The notes under the pieces were generated by a model. That model was given only the letters and a program-made list of their open reading frames with translations. It did no database searches and was not told where the DNA came from. The position numbers and the translations under genes were made by a program. From NCBI GenBank assembly GCA_001273385.1, contig LFWW01000010.1, positions 1-51,013 of the forward strand: a stretch of DNA of 51,013 nt. The letters run 5' to 3'. How positions within the stretch are numbered: position 1 is the first letter of the stretch; each line of letters opens with the position of its first letter. Positions 18,314 through 27,607 of the stretch are shown here, in pieces. Source of the DNA: a miscellaneous Crenarchaeota group-6 archaeon AD8-1. Its GTDB lineage: Archaea > Thermoproteota > Bathyarchaeia > Bathyarchaeales > Bathycorpusculaceae.

Positions 18314-19572
18314 GATCTTTCCTCCAAAATAGTTAATGACCGATTTTTTCTTAGTTCCAAAACTTCTTCGATGGCTTCAATATTTGCTTTTACTTCAATA
18401 GGTTTTTTACTTATTTTTACTGCGGTATCTGGATCTTTTAGTCCATGACCTGTGGTTACACATACCACTCGTTCATCTTTATCTATTATTCCTTTTTCGA
18501 TTAATTTCTTTAATCCAGCAATAGATGAAGCACTGGCTGGTTCAACAAATAATCCTTCTGTTTGAGCCAATAACTTCTGTGCTTCTAAAATTTCCTCATC
18601 ACTTACTGTTTCTGCAGTTCCATTGGACTCTTTTATTGCTGTAAGAGCCTTTTTCCAGCTTACTGGAGCTCCTATTCTAATTGCAGTTGCAACAGTTTCA
18701 GGATTATCAACTGGGATAATTGTATCCTTTCCGTTTTTAACTGCATTAGCTATTGGAGCCGATCCTTCAGCTTGTATTCCCGTCATTTTAGGTAATTTTT
18801 CCAAAAAACCCAGTTTGCGGAATTCTTTTATTCCTTTCCAAATTGCGCTAATGTTTCCAGCATTTCCGACAGGAACGATTATTCTATCTGGCGTTTTAAG
18901 ATTCAATTGATCGCAAATCTCAAATCCCAAGGATTTTTGTCCTTCAATTCTAAAGGGATTAATTGAATTTAAGAGATAGATATTTTTGTATTTTTCTGAA
19001 AGTTTAAGAACTATTTCTAATGATTCATCAAAGTTGCCTTGTACCTGAATAACATTAGCCCCATATATCATAGCTTGTGATAATTTTCCATAGGCAATTT
19101 TTCCTGATGGTATAAGAACAATGCATTTAAGTCCTGCTCTTGCTGCATAAGCAGCTAAAGAAGCAGAAGTGTTACCTGTAGATGCGCATATTACCGATTT
19201 TACTCCAAGCTCAACAGCTTTTGTTACTCCCACTGTCATGCCTCTATCTTTGAATGATCCTGTTGGATTTTCTCCTTCATTTTTCACAAAAAGTTGGCTA
19301 ATTCCTAATATCTTACTTAAGTGTCTGCTGTGATGCAAACCTGTTCCCCCCTCTTGAAGAGAAACAATTTTTGCAAAGTCTTTGACAGGCATAAAATCTC
19401 TATATCGCCAAACTGAAAGCGGAGCATTTTCCCAGTTACTTTTGTTTAATTCGGTTATTATTTTTCTGTAATCATATTTGATTTCTAAAAGATCTCCACA
19501 TCTCTTGCAAAAATAAATGATCTCATCAATATCATATTTATTTTTACAATTAATACATTCTTGATATGCCAT
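18310..19572 (-). CDS. thrC: Threonine synthase
   Basis: ThrC converts O-phosphohomoserine to threonine with PLP. The N terminus has a short zinc-finger-like pair of CxxC motifs (residues 6-9 and 22-25), common in archaeal forms. PLP-binding Lys108 is in 'NPTGSFKDRGM' and the phosphate loop is 'ASTGNTSASLAAYAARAG'. 'VPVGNAGNISAIWKG' and the C-terminal 'TTGHGLKDPD' complete the fold type II signature. The length of 420 is normal. It is first in the thrC-hom-lysC operon. A homoserine kinase gene is not present in this window. Confidence 0.95.
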   Translation of the reverse strand: MAYQECINCKNKYDIDEIIYFCKRCGDLLEIKYDYRKIITELNKSNWENAPLSVWRYRDFMPVKDFAKIVSLQEGGTGLHHSRHLSKILGISQLFVKNEGENPTGSFKDRGMTVGVTKAVELGVKSVICASTGNTSASLAAYAARAGLKCIVLIPSGKIAYGKLSQAMIYGANVIQVQGNFDESLEIVLKLSEKYKNIYLLNSINPFRIEGQKSLGFEICDQLNLKTPDRIIVPVGNAGNISAIWKGIKEFRKLGFLEKLPKMTGIQAEGSAPIANAVKNGKDTIIPVDNPETVATAIRIGAPVSWKKALTAIKESNGTAETVSDEEILEAQKLLAQTEGLFVEPASASSIAGLKKLIEKGIIDKDERVVCVTTGHGLKDPDTAVKISKKPIEVKANIEAIEEVLELRKNRSLTILEERS

Positions 19573-19634
19573 ATTTCTGCCTCGTTGTTAGTTTAATTGA
19601 TTTAGATTTGTGTTTGATTTTGATTATTTGTATT

Positions 19635-20213
19635 TTAACACACCACGTTGGACAAAGCTTCATAGGTTTTCAAGCTATCCTTCTTTTCTACAACAATTAT
19701 TGTTTCAGTCCAACATGAAATAAACTCGATGACATTTACATTTTGCTCTGATAATAATGTTGTAAGAAAAGCAATTACTCCGGGAATAGCTTCTAATTCT
19801 TTAGGTGAATGCATGACGATCATAGTGCAATTATCGTGTTTGACCAGTGAGCTAACCTTTTTCGGCATATCTTTTTTATCTAATAAATAAACAAATTTAT
19901 CTGGAAGATCTACTTTCATTCCTTTTTCGATATCAATTTGTTTACTTGTAATTAATACTGATTTTCCGTCATAAACAACCAAAATACTTTTTCTTAGAAT
20001 TTCTAAGACTTTTTCTTCTCTTTTTTGTTTATTTTTTTGCAATTCTCCAGCAAATCTTCTTAATGCAGCCTTTACTGCACTTGTGTTTTTTATATCAAGA
20101 TCTTCTTGTATTTGTCTTGATAATTCACTTAAGTTGACTATTCCTTTTTCTAAAGCTTCTAGCAAGTAAGGTTTGTTTCTAAGGTATTTTCTTACCTTTT
20201 TGGCTATTGTCAT
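19635..20213 (-). CDS. ACT-domain protein with N-terminal helical region, possible amino acid-sensing regulator
   Basis: The protein is about 192 residues from ATG 20213. The N-terminal half is helical and basic (AKKVRKYLRNKPYLLEALEKG, LSELSRQIQEDLDIKN, AVKAALRRFAGEL), resembling a DNA-binding helix-turn-helix. The C-terminal half contains ACT-like strands ('CTMIVMHSPKELEAIPGVIAFLTTLLSEQNVNVIEF'). It precedes thrC by 62 nt on the same strand, so it likely senses an amino acid of the aspartate family. A perfect palindrome sits just upstream of the start (20224-20239), consistent with autoregulation. A longer frame to GTG 20240 would run through the palindrome. Exact function is unknown. Confidence 0.7.
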   Translation of the reverse strand: MTIAKKVRKYLRNKPYLLEALEKGIVNLSELSRQIQEDLDIKNTSAVKAALRRFAGELQKNKQKREEKVLEILRKSILVVYDGKSVLITSKQIDIEKGMKVDLPDKFVYLLDKKDMPKKVSSLVKHDNCTMIVMHSPKELEAIPGVIAFLTTLLSEQNVNVIEFISCWTETIIVVEKKDSLKTYEALSNVVC

Positions 20214-20223
20214 GATGCAATAA

Positions 20224-20239
20224 TGTATCGTATGATACA
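20224..20239. promoter_or_regulatory. Palindromic operator candidate between the ACT-domain gene and argG
   Basis: The sequence is TGTATC-GTAT-GATACA: two perfect 6-nt arms around a 4-nt centre. It lies 10 to 26 nt before the ATG of the ACT-domain gene and just behind an AAGCTTTAAG TATA-like element on that strand (about 20240-20249). A repressor bound here would block transcription start. It lies about 35 nt upstream of the argG TATA box, so it could also influence argG. Confidence 0.5.
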
Positions 20240-20274
20240 CTTAAAGCTTATTATGTTACAAAAAGGTCACAACA

Positions 20275-20284
20275 TTTAAAAATA
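20275..20284 (+). promoter_or_regulatory. TATA box candidate for argG
   Basis: TTTAAAAATA is a good archaeal TATA element. Transcription would start about 25 nt later, near 20305, which lies downstream of the GTG at 20293. That excludes the longest argG frame and supports initiation near the GGGGGAG site at 20325-20331. Confidence 0.5.
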
Positions 20285-20337
20285 ATGCTCCTGTGGTAAG
20301 TGGAATAATTTCAACTAAAAAACAGGGGGAGCAAAAA

Positions 20338-21552
20338 ATTACCGAAAAAATTGTACTTGCTTACTCGGGCGGATTAGATACTTCAGTTCTTATTAAATGG
20401 CTTCAAGAAAATTTTAATGCAGAAGTAATTTCAGTAACAGTTGACGTTGGTCAAAAAGAAGACTTGAATGAAATAGAAAAAAAAGCTAAAAAACTAGGAG
20501 TTTTAAAACATTACTCAATAGATGCAAAGAAAAATTTTGCAAAAAATTTTGTTTTTCCAGCAATTAAGGCTAATGCCCTTTATGAAGGTAAATATCCCAT
20601 AAGTACAAGCCTATCTCGTCCACTAATTGTTGAAGAGATGGTGAAAATTGCTAAAGAAAATAATGCAACAGGCTTAGCTCATGGGTGTACTGGAAAAGGG
20701 AATGATCAAGTACGCTTTGATGTCTCCTTTGCGTCATTAGCTCCAGATCTGAAAATGATTGCACCTGTTCGAGACTGGAAGCTGACTAGAAAAGAAGAAC
20801 TTGAATATGCAAATAAAAGGGGGATTTATGTGTCTAATGCAGCTAAAAAGTATAGTATAGATCAGAGCATCTGGGGCAGATCAATAGAATGTGGGATTTT
20901 AGAAGATCCCGATAAAGAACCCCCTGAAGACGTGTTTGAATGGACAACTACACCTGAAAAAGCACCAAATACTCCTCAATATGTCTCTATAAAATTTCAA
21001 AATGGTGTTCCAATTAGCCTCAATGATAAGGATATGGAACCTCTTTATCTGATTAAAATGTTAAATGAAATCGCTGGTAAACATGGGGTTGGACGAATAG
21101 ATCATATTGAAGACCGTCTAGTAGGTATCAAATCAAGAGAGATTTATGAGTGTCCTGCTGCAACAGTTTTGCTTGAAGCTCACAAGGATTTGGAAAAATT
21201 GGTTCTTACTCGACATGAGGTTTTTTTCAAACAAAATATTGATTCTAAGTGGACTTTCTTAGCTTATGCTGGACTCTGGAATGATCCCCTTAGAGAAGAT
21301 CTTGAAGCTTTTATCAATAAATCTCAAGAAAAAGTGAATGGTACAGTTAGATTGAAATTATTTAAGGGTGGACTACAAGTTGTTGGTCGTTCATCCAATT
21401 TTTCGCTTTATGATAAAAATTTAGTAAATTATGACATAAAAACAGGGTTTAATCAATCATACTCTAAAGGATTTATTGAATTATGGGGATTGCAAACAAA
21501 GATGGCTAATCTTTTAAAGCAAAAAATCAAAGATCAAGAGGTGGCTGAATAA
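20338..21552 (+). CDS. argG: Argininosuccinate synthase
   Basis: ArgG joins citrulline and aspartate using ATP, forming argininosuccinate. The N-terminal PP-loop 'LAYSGGLDTSVLIKWL' binds ATP, and 'AHGCTGKGNDQVRFDVSF' and 'SIWGRSIECGILEDP' are family signatures. Length about 404. The start is unusual: GGGGGAG (20325-20331) is followed after six bases by ATT at 20338, giving 'ITEKIVLAYSGG', a typical ArgG N terminus. The only upstream in-frame standard start, GTG 20293, lies before the predicted transcription start. ATT initiation is inferred. It is first in an argG-argH-carA-carB run. Confidence 0.95.
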   Translation: MTEKIVLAYSGGLDTSVLIKWLQENFNAEVISVTVDVGQKEDLNEIEKKAKKLGVLKHYSIDAKKNFAKNFVFPAIKANALYEGKYPISTSLSRPLIVEEMVKIAKENNATGLAHGCTGKGNDQVRFDVSFASLAPDLKMIAPVRDWKLTRKEELEYANKRGIYVSNAAKKYSIDQSIWGRSIECGILEDPDKEPPEDVFEWTTTPEKAPNTPQYVSIKFQNGVPISLNDKDMEPLYLIKMLNEIAGKHGVGRIDHIEDRLVGIKSREIYECPAATVLLEAHKDLEKLVLTRHEVFFKQNIDSKWTFLAYAGLWNDPLREDLEAFINKSQEKVNGTVRLKLFKGGLQVVGRSSNFSLYDKNLVNYDIKTGFNQSYSKGFIELWGLQTKMANLLKQKIKDQEVAE

Positions 21553-21588
21553 AAAAAGCCTAACTTAAAAGAATGGAAGGAGTTTGTT

Positions 21589-23106
21589 TTGTCAAAATTA
21601 TTGAGTGGAGGAAGATTAAAGTCTGTTAGAAAAGATATTTCTCTTTTTACCTCTTCAATCAAGGATGATCTTGTGTTATCGAATGCTGTGATTAACATTA
21701 ATAGAGCACATGTAATGATGCTAATGGAAGAAAAAATCATTGATCAATTTACTGGAGTTTCTCTTCTTAAGGCTTTGACTTCTCTTCTAGAAACCTCGTT
21801 TACTCCATCAATTGAGGAAAATGAGGATATCCATATGGCTGTCGAAGAAGCTGTTTTACAAAAAACAGATGAAGAAACTGGAGGAAATCTTCATATTGCA
21901 AAAAGCAGAAATGATCAGATCTCTACAGCAATTCGTATTCACCTTAGAATACTTTTGCTTAATTCAATGAATAATATTCTAAAACTCCAAAAAAATTTAC
22001 TTGATACTGCAGAGCAGCATCTTGAAACAATTATTCTGCAATATACACATCTGCAGCCTGCTCAACCAGTTACATTTGCGCATTATCTTTTATCATTTAG
22101 TGATAATTTGGAACGTAGTTTTCAAAGATTCATAGAAGTTTATAAACGTATTAATGTATGTCCTTTGGGTGCTGGTGCATTAGCAACAACAAGTTTCAAA
22201 ATAAATCGTGCTATGGTTTCAGATCTATTAGGTTTTGATGATATTCTAGAGAATTCTATTGATGCAGTTAGTAGTAGGGACTTTATACTAGAAACTTTGA
22301 GCATATTTACTCTGTTATCAGTTACTATCAGTAGACTTGCTGAAGATCTGATTATTTTTAGTTCAATGGATTTCAATGTTATTGAATTACCTGATGAATT
22401 TGTCTCAACTAGTAGTATTATGCCTCAAAAGAAAAATCCAGAGCCACTTGAAATTATTAGAGCGAATGCTAGTAGAGTGTTAGGTGATTTTGTTAGTTCT
22501 GTTTCCACTGTGAAAGGATTACCCTCAACCTATAATCTTGATTTCCAACAAATTACGCCAAACCTTTGGAATTCAATTGAAAATGTAAATGCATCTTTGT
22601 ATGTTCTTTCTGAAATTTTACCAAAATTAAAAATTGCAAATGTTTCTTCTGATAAAGCTCAAAATAGTTTTGTAGCAGCAACAGAAATTGCTAACTTTCT
22701 AACCAGAGAATATCATATTCCTTTTAGAACTGCACATAAAATTGTTGGAGCTCTTGTAAGATCATTAATTGCCAATAATTTAACATTAAATGATTTGACA
22801 TCAGAAATGATTCAAAATATTTCAAAAAATATAACTAAAAGTAAGATAAAAATCTCAAACAAACAAATTTCTGATATTACTAACCTTCAAAAAATTATTA
22901 ACTCTTACAATGTAAAAGGTGGACCCGCGCCAAAAGAAGTAAAGAGAGCTTTGATTCAACGAAATAAACATATTACTAATAATCAAAATTCACTATCTAT
23001 CTTACAACAGAAATTATTAAGCGCTCAACAAAAAATGGAGTCTAAAATCTCTTATTTTTTATCTCAGAATCAATCAAACATAAAATTTAAAAATTCAAAG
23101 TTATAG
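21589..23106 (+). CDS. argH: Argininosuccinate lyase
   Basis: ArgH splits argininosuccinate into arginine and fumarate. The fumarase/aspartase superfamily signature is 'STSSIMPQKKNPEPLEIIRA', the mobile catalytic serine loop. Earlier 'NLHIAKSRNDQISTAIRIHL' and 'YTHLQPAQPVTFAHYLL' supply further active-site residues. The 505-residue length is slightly longer than bacterial forms because of a polar C-terminal tail (residues about 450-505, rich in Gln, Asn and Lys). TTG 21589 follows GGAAGGAG at normal distance, 36 nt after argG. Confidence 0.95.
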   Translation: MSKLLSGGRLKSVRKDISLFTSSIKDDLVLSNAVININRAHVMMLMEEKIIDQFTGVSLLKALTSLLETSFTPSIEENEDIHMAVEEAVLQKTDEETGGNLHIAKSRNDQISTAIRIHLRILLLNSMNNILKLQKNLLDTAEQHLETIILQYTHLQPAQPVTFAHYLLSFSDNLERSFQRFIEVYKRINVCPLGAGALATTSFKINRAMVSDLLGFDDILENSIDAVSSRDFILETLSIFTLLSVTISRLAEDLIIFSSMDFNVIELPDEFVSTSSIMPQKKNPEPLEIIRANASRVLGDFVSSVSTVKGLPSTYNLDFQQITPNLWNSIENVNASLYVLSEILPKLKIANVSSDKAQNSFVAATEIANFLTREYHIPFRTAHKIVGALVRSLIANNLTLNDLTSEMIQNISKNITKSKIKISNKQISDITNLQKIINSYNVKGGPAPKEVKRALIQRNKHITNNQNSLSILQQKLLSAQQKMESKISYFLSQNQSNIKFKNSKL

Positions 23107-23119
23107 GTAGAATAGGGCT

Positions 23120-24259
23120 TTGGTACCAAAACTTAATTCCTGCAAAGAAGCAATTCTCGCATTAGAGGATGGTACCATTTTTCGAGGCAAAGGATTTGGT
23201 TTTGTCGGCAAAACTTCAGGTGAAGTTGTATTTTCAACTTCAATGGTTGGTTATCCAGAAGCACTAACTGATCCCTCCTATAAAGGACAAATTCTTACAT
23301 TAACTTATCCTTTAGTAGGCAATTATGGAGTTCCATCATATAATGATCTTGATTATAATGTGCCTAAATATTTCGAATCAGAAAAAATCCAGGTACAAGG
23401 ACTTATTATCCATGAATTATGTCATGAACCTTACCATTGGGCTTCTGAGAGAACTTTGGAAAAGTGGTTATCTGATGAAAAAATTCCAGGAATATATGGC
23501 ATCGACACGAGACGTCTTACTAAGAAACTGAGAGCTCATGGTGTTATGCTGGGAATATTACAGGTTTTCGCAGATGAAAACGAGCCCAAAACTAATACTA
23601 TTCTTGATGAAGTTAAAAGAATTCCTGATCCTAATCTCACTAATCTTGTTGCTCAGGTTTCAGTGAAAACACCAATCGAATATAATATCTCTGGAAGACG
23701 CAAAGTTGTTTTAATTGATTGTGGAGTAAAAAATTCGATAATCAGAAACCTTTTGAAACGGGAAATAAATGTAATTCGGGTTCCCTATGATTTTTCTGCA
23801 AAAGAGGTTATGGAATACAAGCCTGATGGTGTTTTCCTCAGTAATGGTCCAGGTGATCCTAAAAATTGTGTTGCCACAATAAAATGCATAGGAGAATTAA
23901 TAGAAAATATTCCTCTAATGGGAATTTGCCTTGGAGCTCAAATATTAACGTTAGCTATGGGTGGTGATACTTACAAATTAAAATATGGACATAGGTCTCA
24001 AAACCAACCTGCACTCGATTTGACTAATAATCGTTGTTATATAACTACTCAGAATCATGGTTATGCTATAAAAAATGAATCTCTAAGCGGTACTTCGCTG
24101 AAATCTTGGTTTATAAATCCTAATGATAAGACTGTAGAAGGTGTTAAGCATAAAGACAGACCAGTATTTGCTGTGCAGTGGCATCCTGAAGCAGCTCCAG
24201 GTCCTTATGATACTGAATTTCTTTTTGATACATTTTTAAAATTAATGGAGATCCATTAA
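23120..24259 (+). CDS. carA: Carbamoyl-phosphate synthase, small (glutaminase) subunit
   Basis: CarA hydrolyses glutamine and channels ammonia to CarB for carbamoyl phosphate, used for arginine and pyrimidines. The N-terminal domain begins 'AILALEDGTIFRGKGFGF'. The class I amidotransferase domain has the nucleophilic cysteine in 'MGICLGAQIL' and the catalytic His-Glu in 'AVQWHPEAAPGP'. Length is 379. It starts with TTG 23120, 13 nt after argH, and is followed immediately by carB, the usual pair. No ornithine carbamoyltransferase is visible in the window. Confidence 0.96.
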   Translation: MVPKLNSCKEAILALEDGTIFRGKGFGFVGKTSGEVVFSTSMVGYPEALTDPSYKGQILTLTYPLVGNYGVPSYNDLDYNVPKYFESEKIQVQGLIIHELCHEPYHWASERTLEKWLSDEKIPGIYGIDTRRLTKKLRAHGVMLGILQVFADENEPKTNTILDEVKRIPDPNLTNLVAQVSVKTPIEYNISGRRKVVLIDCGVKNSIIRNLLKREINVIRVPYDFSAKEVMEYKPDGVFLSNGPGDPKNCVATIKCIGELIENIPLMGICLGAQILTLAMGGDTYKLKYGHRSQNQPALDLTNNRCYITTQNHGYAIKNESLSGTSLKSWFINPNDKTVEGVKHKDRPVFAVQWHPEAAPGPYDTEFLFDTFLKLMEIH

Positions 24260-24260
24260 T

Positions 24261-27200
24261 ATGCCAAAGTTTGCTTGGATCCATAAAGTACTGGTTTTAG
24301 GCAGTGGAGCAATAAAAATTGGAGAGGCTGCTGAATTTGATTATTCTGGAAGTCAGTGTCTAAAAGCTCTAGCTGAAGAAGGCATAGAAACTGTTCTTAT
24401 TAATCCTAATATTGCTACTATACAAACAGATCCCCGTCTTTCTGGAAAAGTCTACCTGCTTCCAGTCACCCCGAAATTTGTTGAAAAAGTAATAAGGAAA
24501 GAACGCCCTGATGGAATTCTTCTTGGTTTTGGTGGACAAACGGCTCTTAATTGTGGATTAGAACTGGCGAAAAAAGGAATTTTAAAAAAATATAATGTAA
24601 AAGTATTGGGTACACCTATTTCAGCTATAGAAGATACTGGTGATCGACAGCGGTTTAGACAGGCGATGCTTGATGCTAATGTTCCACCTTTAAGAAGTAA
24701 AGCTGCTACCTCGATTAGAAAAGCTTTAGAAATTGCTCATGAAATAGGCTATCCGGTTATAATAAGAGTGGCTTTTACTCTTGGAGGCAAAGGAGCTGGT
24801 ATAGCAAAAAATGATTCTGAACTCAAAAAAATTGTTAGATTGGGTTTAGCTCAAAGTAGAATTTCTCAAGTTCTTGTTGAGGAGTATGTAGGTCATTGGA
24901 AAGAACTTGAATATGAAGTTATGCGTGATTATGCTAATAATTGTTTGATAGTTTGTAATATGGAAAATTTGGATCCTATGGGTGTACATACCGGGGATTC
25001 AATTGTTGTTGCTCCTTCTCAGACGCTAACAAATAGAGAATATCATCTTATGCGCTCTTCTGCGATAAAGGCTATACGCCATTTAGGAATAGTTGGAGAA
25101 TGCAATATTCAATGGGCTTTAAATCAGAAATCAGAAGAATATCGAGTGATAGAGGTTAATTCAAGAATGTCAAGAAGCTCTGCTCTTGCAAGCAAAGTCA
25201 CCGGCTATCCATTGGCTTACATAGCTACTAAACTAACAATAGGTTATCTTTTACCTGAACTTACCAACAAAGTAACACAAGTCACTACAGCTTGTTTTGA
25301 ACCTGCTCTTGATTATGTAGTAATTAAAATACCACGATGGGATTTGCAGAAATTTAAGAAAGTTGATCGTCATGTCGGTCCTCAGATGCGTTCTGTGGGA
25401 GAGGTTATGGCGATTGGTCGGTGTCTAGAAGAAGCGCTACAAAAAGCTACTAGAATGTTAGATAACGGCAAAAAAGGTCTGGTATGTAATGAAGATTTTG
25501 AAAAGGAATCAATCCAACAAATAAAAGATATTTTAGCTAATCCAACTGATGAGCGTCTTTTTAAAATAATAACAGCTTTAAAACTTGGCATCTCTATTAA
25601 AGAAATTTATGAGCTTAGTGGCGTTGATCCGTTTTTCCTTTACAAGCTTCAAAATGTCATTAATATGGAAAACGACCTCCGATCATTAAAAATTGATGAA
25701 ACTTCTGCGGTAGATATAATAAAAGAAGCAAAGCGAATTGGTTTTTCTGATAAACAAATTGCTATTTGTCAAAAAACTGATGAATTAAGTATAAGAACTT
25801 TTAGAAAACTCAATAACATTCTTCCTGTAATAAAACAGATTGATACTCTAGCAGCTGAGTGGCCTGCTAAAACAAATTATTTATACATAACTTATGGTGG
25901 AGATGAAGACGATATTCAACTTAAAAACCATAAAAGTAAGGTTATCGTTTTAGGATCAGGTGTTTTCAGGATAGGTTCTAGTGTAGAATTTGATTGGTGC
26001 GGTGTAAACACCATCTGGGCTCTTAAGAAAAACAACATTCAAGAAGCGATAATGGTCAATTATAATCCAGAAACTGTATCAACAGACTATGATGTTTCAG
26101 ATAAATTATATTTTGAAGAATTAACTACTGAGCGAATTTTAGATATCTACGAGAAAGAGAATCCCTTAGGAATAATTGCAAGTGTTGGAGGACAAATTCC
26201 AAATAATTTAGCAATGAAGTTGGCCAATTCGGGTGTGAAATTATTAGGTACCTCAGCTGAAAATATTGATCTAGCTGAAGATAGATCCAAATTTAGTGCT
26301 CTGCTTGATGAACTTAACATTCTTCAGCCAAGTTGGAGTAAACTAACATCTATTGCTAGTGCTAAACGTTTTGCCGATAAAATTGGTTATCCTGTGCTTG
26401 TTAGACCTAGCTATGTTTTATCAGGTTCTGCTATGAGAGTAGCATATGATGAAGTCTCTTTGGAAAATTTTCTTAAATTAGCAGCTTTGGTATCTCGTGA
26501 TCAACCTGTTGTTATTTCTAAATTTATGGATAAAGCCAAAGAAGTTGAAGTTGATGGTATTTCTGATGGAGAAACTTGCATTATAGGTGCTATTGTTGAG
26601 CATGTAGAAAATGCTGGAATTCATAGTGGTGACGCAACAATGAGTATTAGCGTTCCCCCTCAAACTCTCTCACCTCTTATTCAGAATAAAATTGAAGACG
26701 TAACATACAAGATTGTCAATGCTTTGAAAATCAAAGGACCATTTAATATTCAATATCTTGTTAAGGATGATACAGTTTATGTTATTGAATGCAATTTAAG
26801 AGCTTCTCGTTCAATACCTTTTGTAAGTAAGACCAGAGGAGTTAATTTGATTGAACTTGCAACTTTGGCTATACTCAATAAAAAGTTTAAAGATTTACCT
26901 GTATGTGGACTTCCAAAGATATCTCATGTAAGTGTTAAAGTTCCACAATTTAGTTTTATGCGTTTGAGTGGCGCAGATCCAGTTTTAGGTGTTGAGATGT
27001 TAAGTACAGGTGAGGTGGCTTGTTTGGGAGAAAATTTTGAAGACGCTTTTTCAAAAGCAATTCAATCTGCCCAATTTAGAATACCCCCCAAAGGGGGATC
27101 GGTATTGATAACTGTTGGCGGTGAGGAGCCTAAGAGAAGAGTTGTACCTATAGCTAAAGACCTATCAAAGCTAGGTTTCAAAATCTACGCGACAAAAAAT

Positions 27201-27539
27201 ACAGCAAAAGTTTTGCGTGAATCAGGCCTAGACAATGTTTCCGTGTTACATAAAGTAATGGAAACTACTGCCAGACCAAATATTCTGGATTATCTTCATA
27301 AAAGAAAAATTCATTTAATAATTAATGTTCCTATGGGAAGAGAAAATAGAAAGATGTCCGATGTTTTAACAGATGGCTATATTATTAGAAGACAAGCTGT
27401 TGAATTCAACGTGCCTGTGATTACAAATCTGGAACTGGCATTAGCTTTAGTCAAAGTTTTGAAAAAGAGAGATACAAATGGTGAAACCATTCGATCTCTC
27501 AACGAGTATATGGAGGCTCTTCCTTGGAAACTATGGTAA
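24261..27539 (+). CDS. carB: Carbamoyl-phosphate synthase, large subunit
   Basis: CarB makes carbamoyl phosphate from bicarbonate, ammonia and two ATP. The 1092-residue protein shows the two duplicated ATP-grasp halves: the first opens 'VLVLGSGAIKIGEAAEFDYSG', the second 'VIVLGSGVFRIGSSVEFDWCG'. Each has its nucleotide and metal motifs ('VIRVAFTLGGKGAG' and 'LVRPSYVLSGSAM'; 'EVNSRMSRSSALASKVTGYP' and 'ECNLRASRSIPFVSKTRG'). The C-terminal MGS-like allosteric domain begins near 'SVLITVGGEEPKRR'. ATG 24261 follows GGAGATCC in the carA tail. It appears intact. Confidence 0.97.
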   Translation: MPKFAWIHKVLVLGSGAIKIGEAAEFDYSGSQCLKALAEEGIETVLINPNIATIQTDPRLSGKVYLLPVTPKFVEKVIRKERPDGILLGFGGQTALNCGLELAKKGILKKYNVKVLGTPISAIEDTGDRQRFRQAMLDANVPPLRSKAATSIRKALEIAHEIGYPVIIRVAFTLGGKGAGIAKNDSELKKIVRLGLAQSRISQVLVEEYVGHWKELEYEVMRDYANNCLIVCNMENLDPMGVHTGDSIVVAPSQTLTNREYHLMRSSAIKAIRHLGIVGECNIQWALNQKSEEYRVIEVNSRMSRSSALASKVTGYPLAYIATKLTIGYLLPELTNKVTQVTTACFEPALDYVVIKIPRWDLQKFKKVDRHVGPQMRSVGEVMAIGRCLEEALQKATRMLDNGKKGLVCNEDFEKESIQQIKDILANPTDERLFKIITALKLGISIKEIYELSGVDPFFLYKLQNVINMENDLRSLKIDETSAVDIIKEAKRIGFSDKQIAICQKTDELSIRTFRKLNNILPVIKQIDTLAAEWPAKTNYLYITYGGDEDDIQLKNHKSKVIVLGSGVFRIGSSVEFDWCGVNTIWALKKNNIQEAIMVNYNPETVSTDYDVSDKLYFEELTTERILDIYEKENPLGIIASVGGQIPNNLAMKLANSGVKLLGTSAENIDLAEDRSKFSALLDELNILQPSWSKLTSIASAKRFADKIGYPVLVRPSYVLSGSAMRVAYDEVSLENFLKLAALVSRDQPVVISKFMDKAKEVEVDGISDGETCIIGAIVEHVENAGIHSGDATMSISVPPQTLSPLIQNKIEDVTYKIVNALKIKGPFNIQYLVKDDTVYVIECNLRASRSIPFVSKTRGVNLIELATLAILNKKFKDLPVCGLPKISHVSVKVPQFSFMRLSGADPVLGVEMLSTGEVACLGENFEDAFSKAIQSAQFRIPPKGGSVLITVGGEEPKRRVVPIAKDLSKLGFKIYATKNTAKVLRESGLDNVSVLHKVMETTARPNILDYLHKRKIHLIINVPMGRENRKMSDVLTDGYIIRRQAVEFNVPVITNLELALALVKVLKKRDTNGETIRSLNEYMEALPWKLW

Positions 27540-27607
27540 TCTTTTTATCTGTATAAGATTTTTATTTCAATCTCTCTTCTAAATGATGGCTATTGGAGGT
27601 AATTGTA

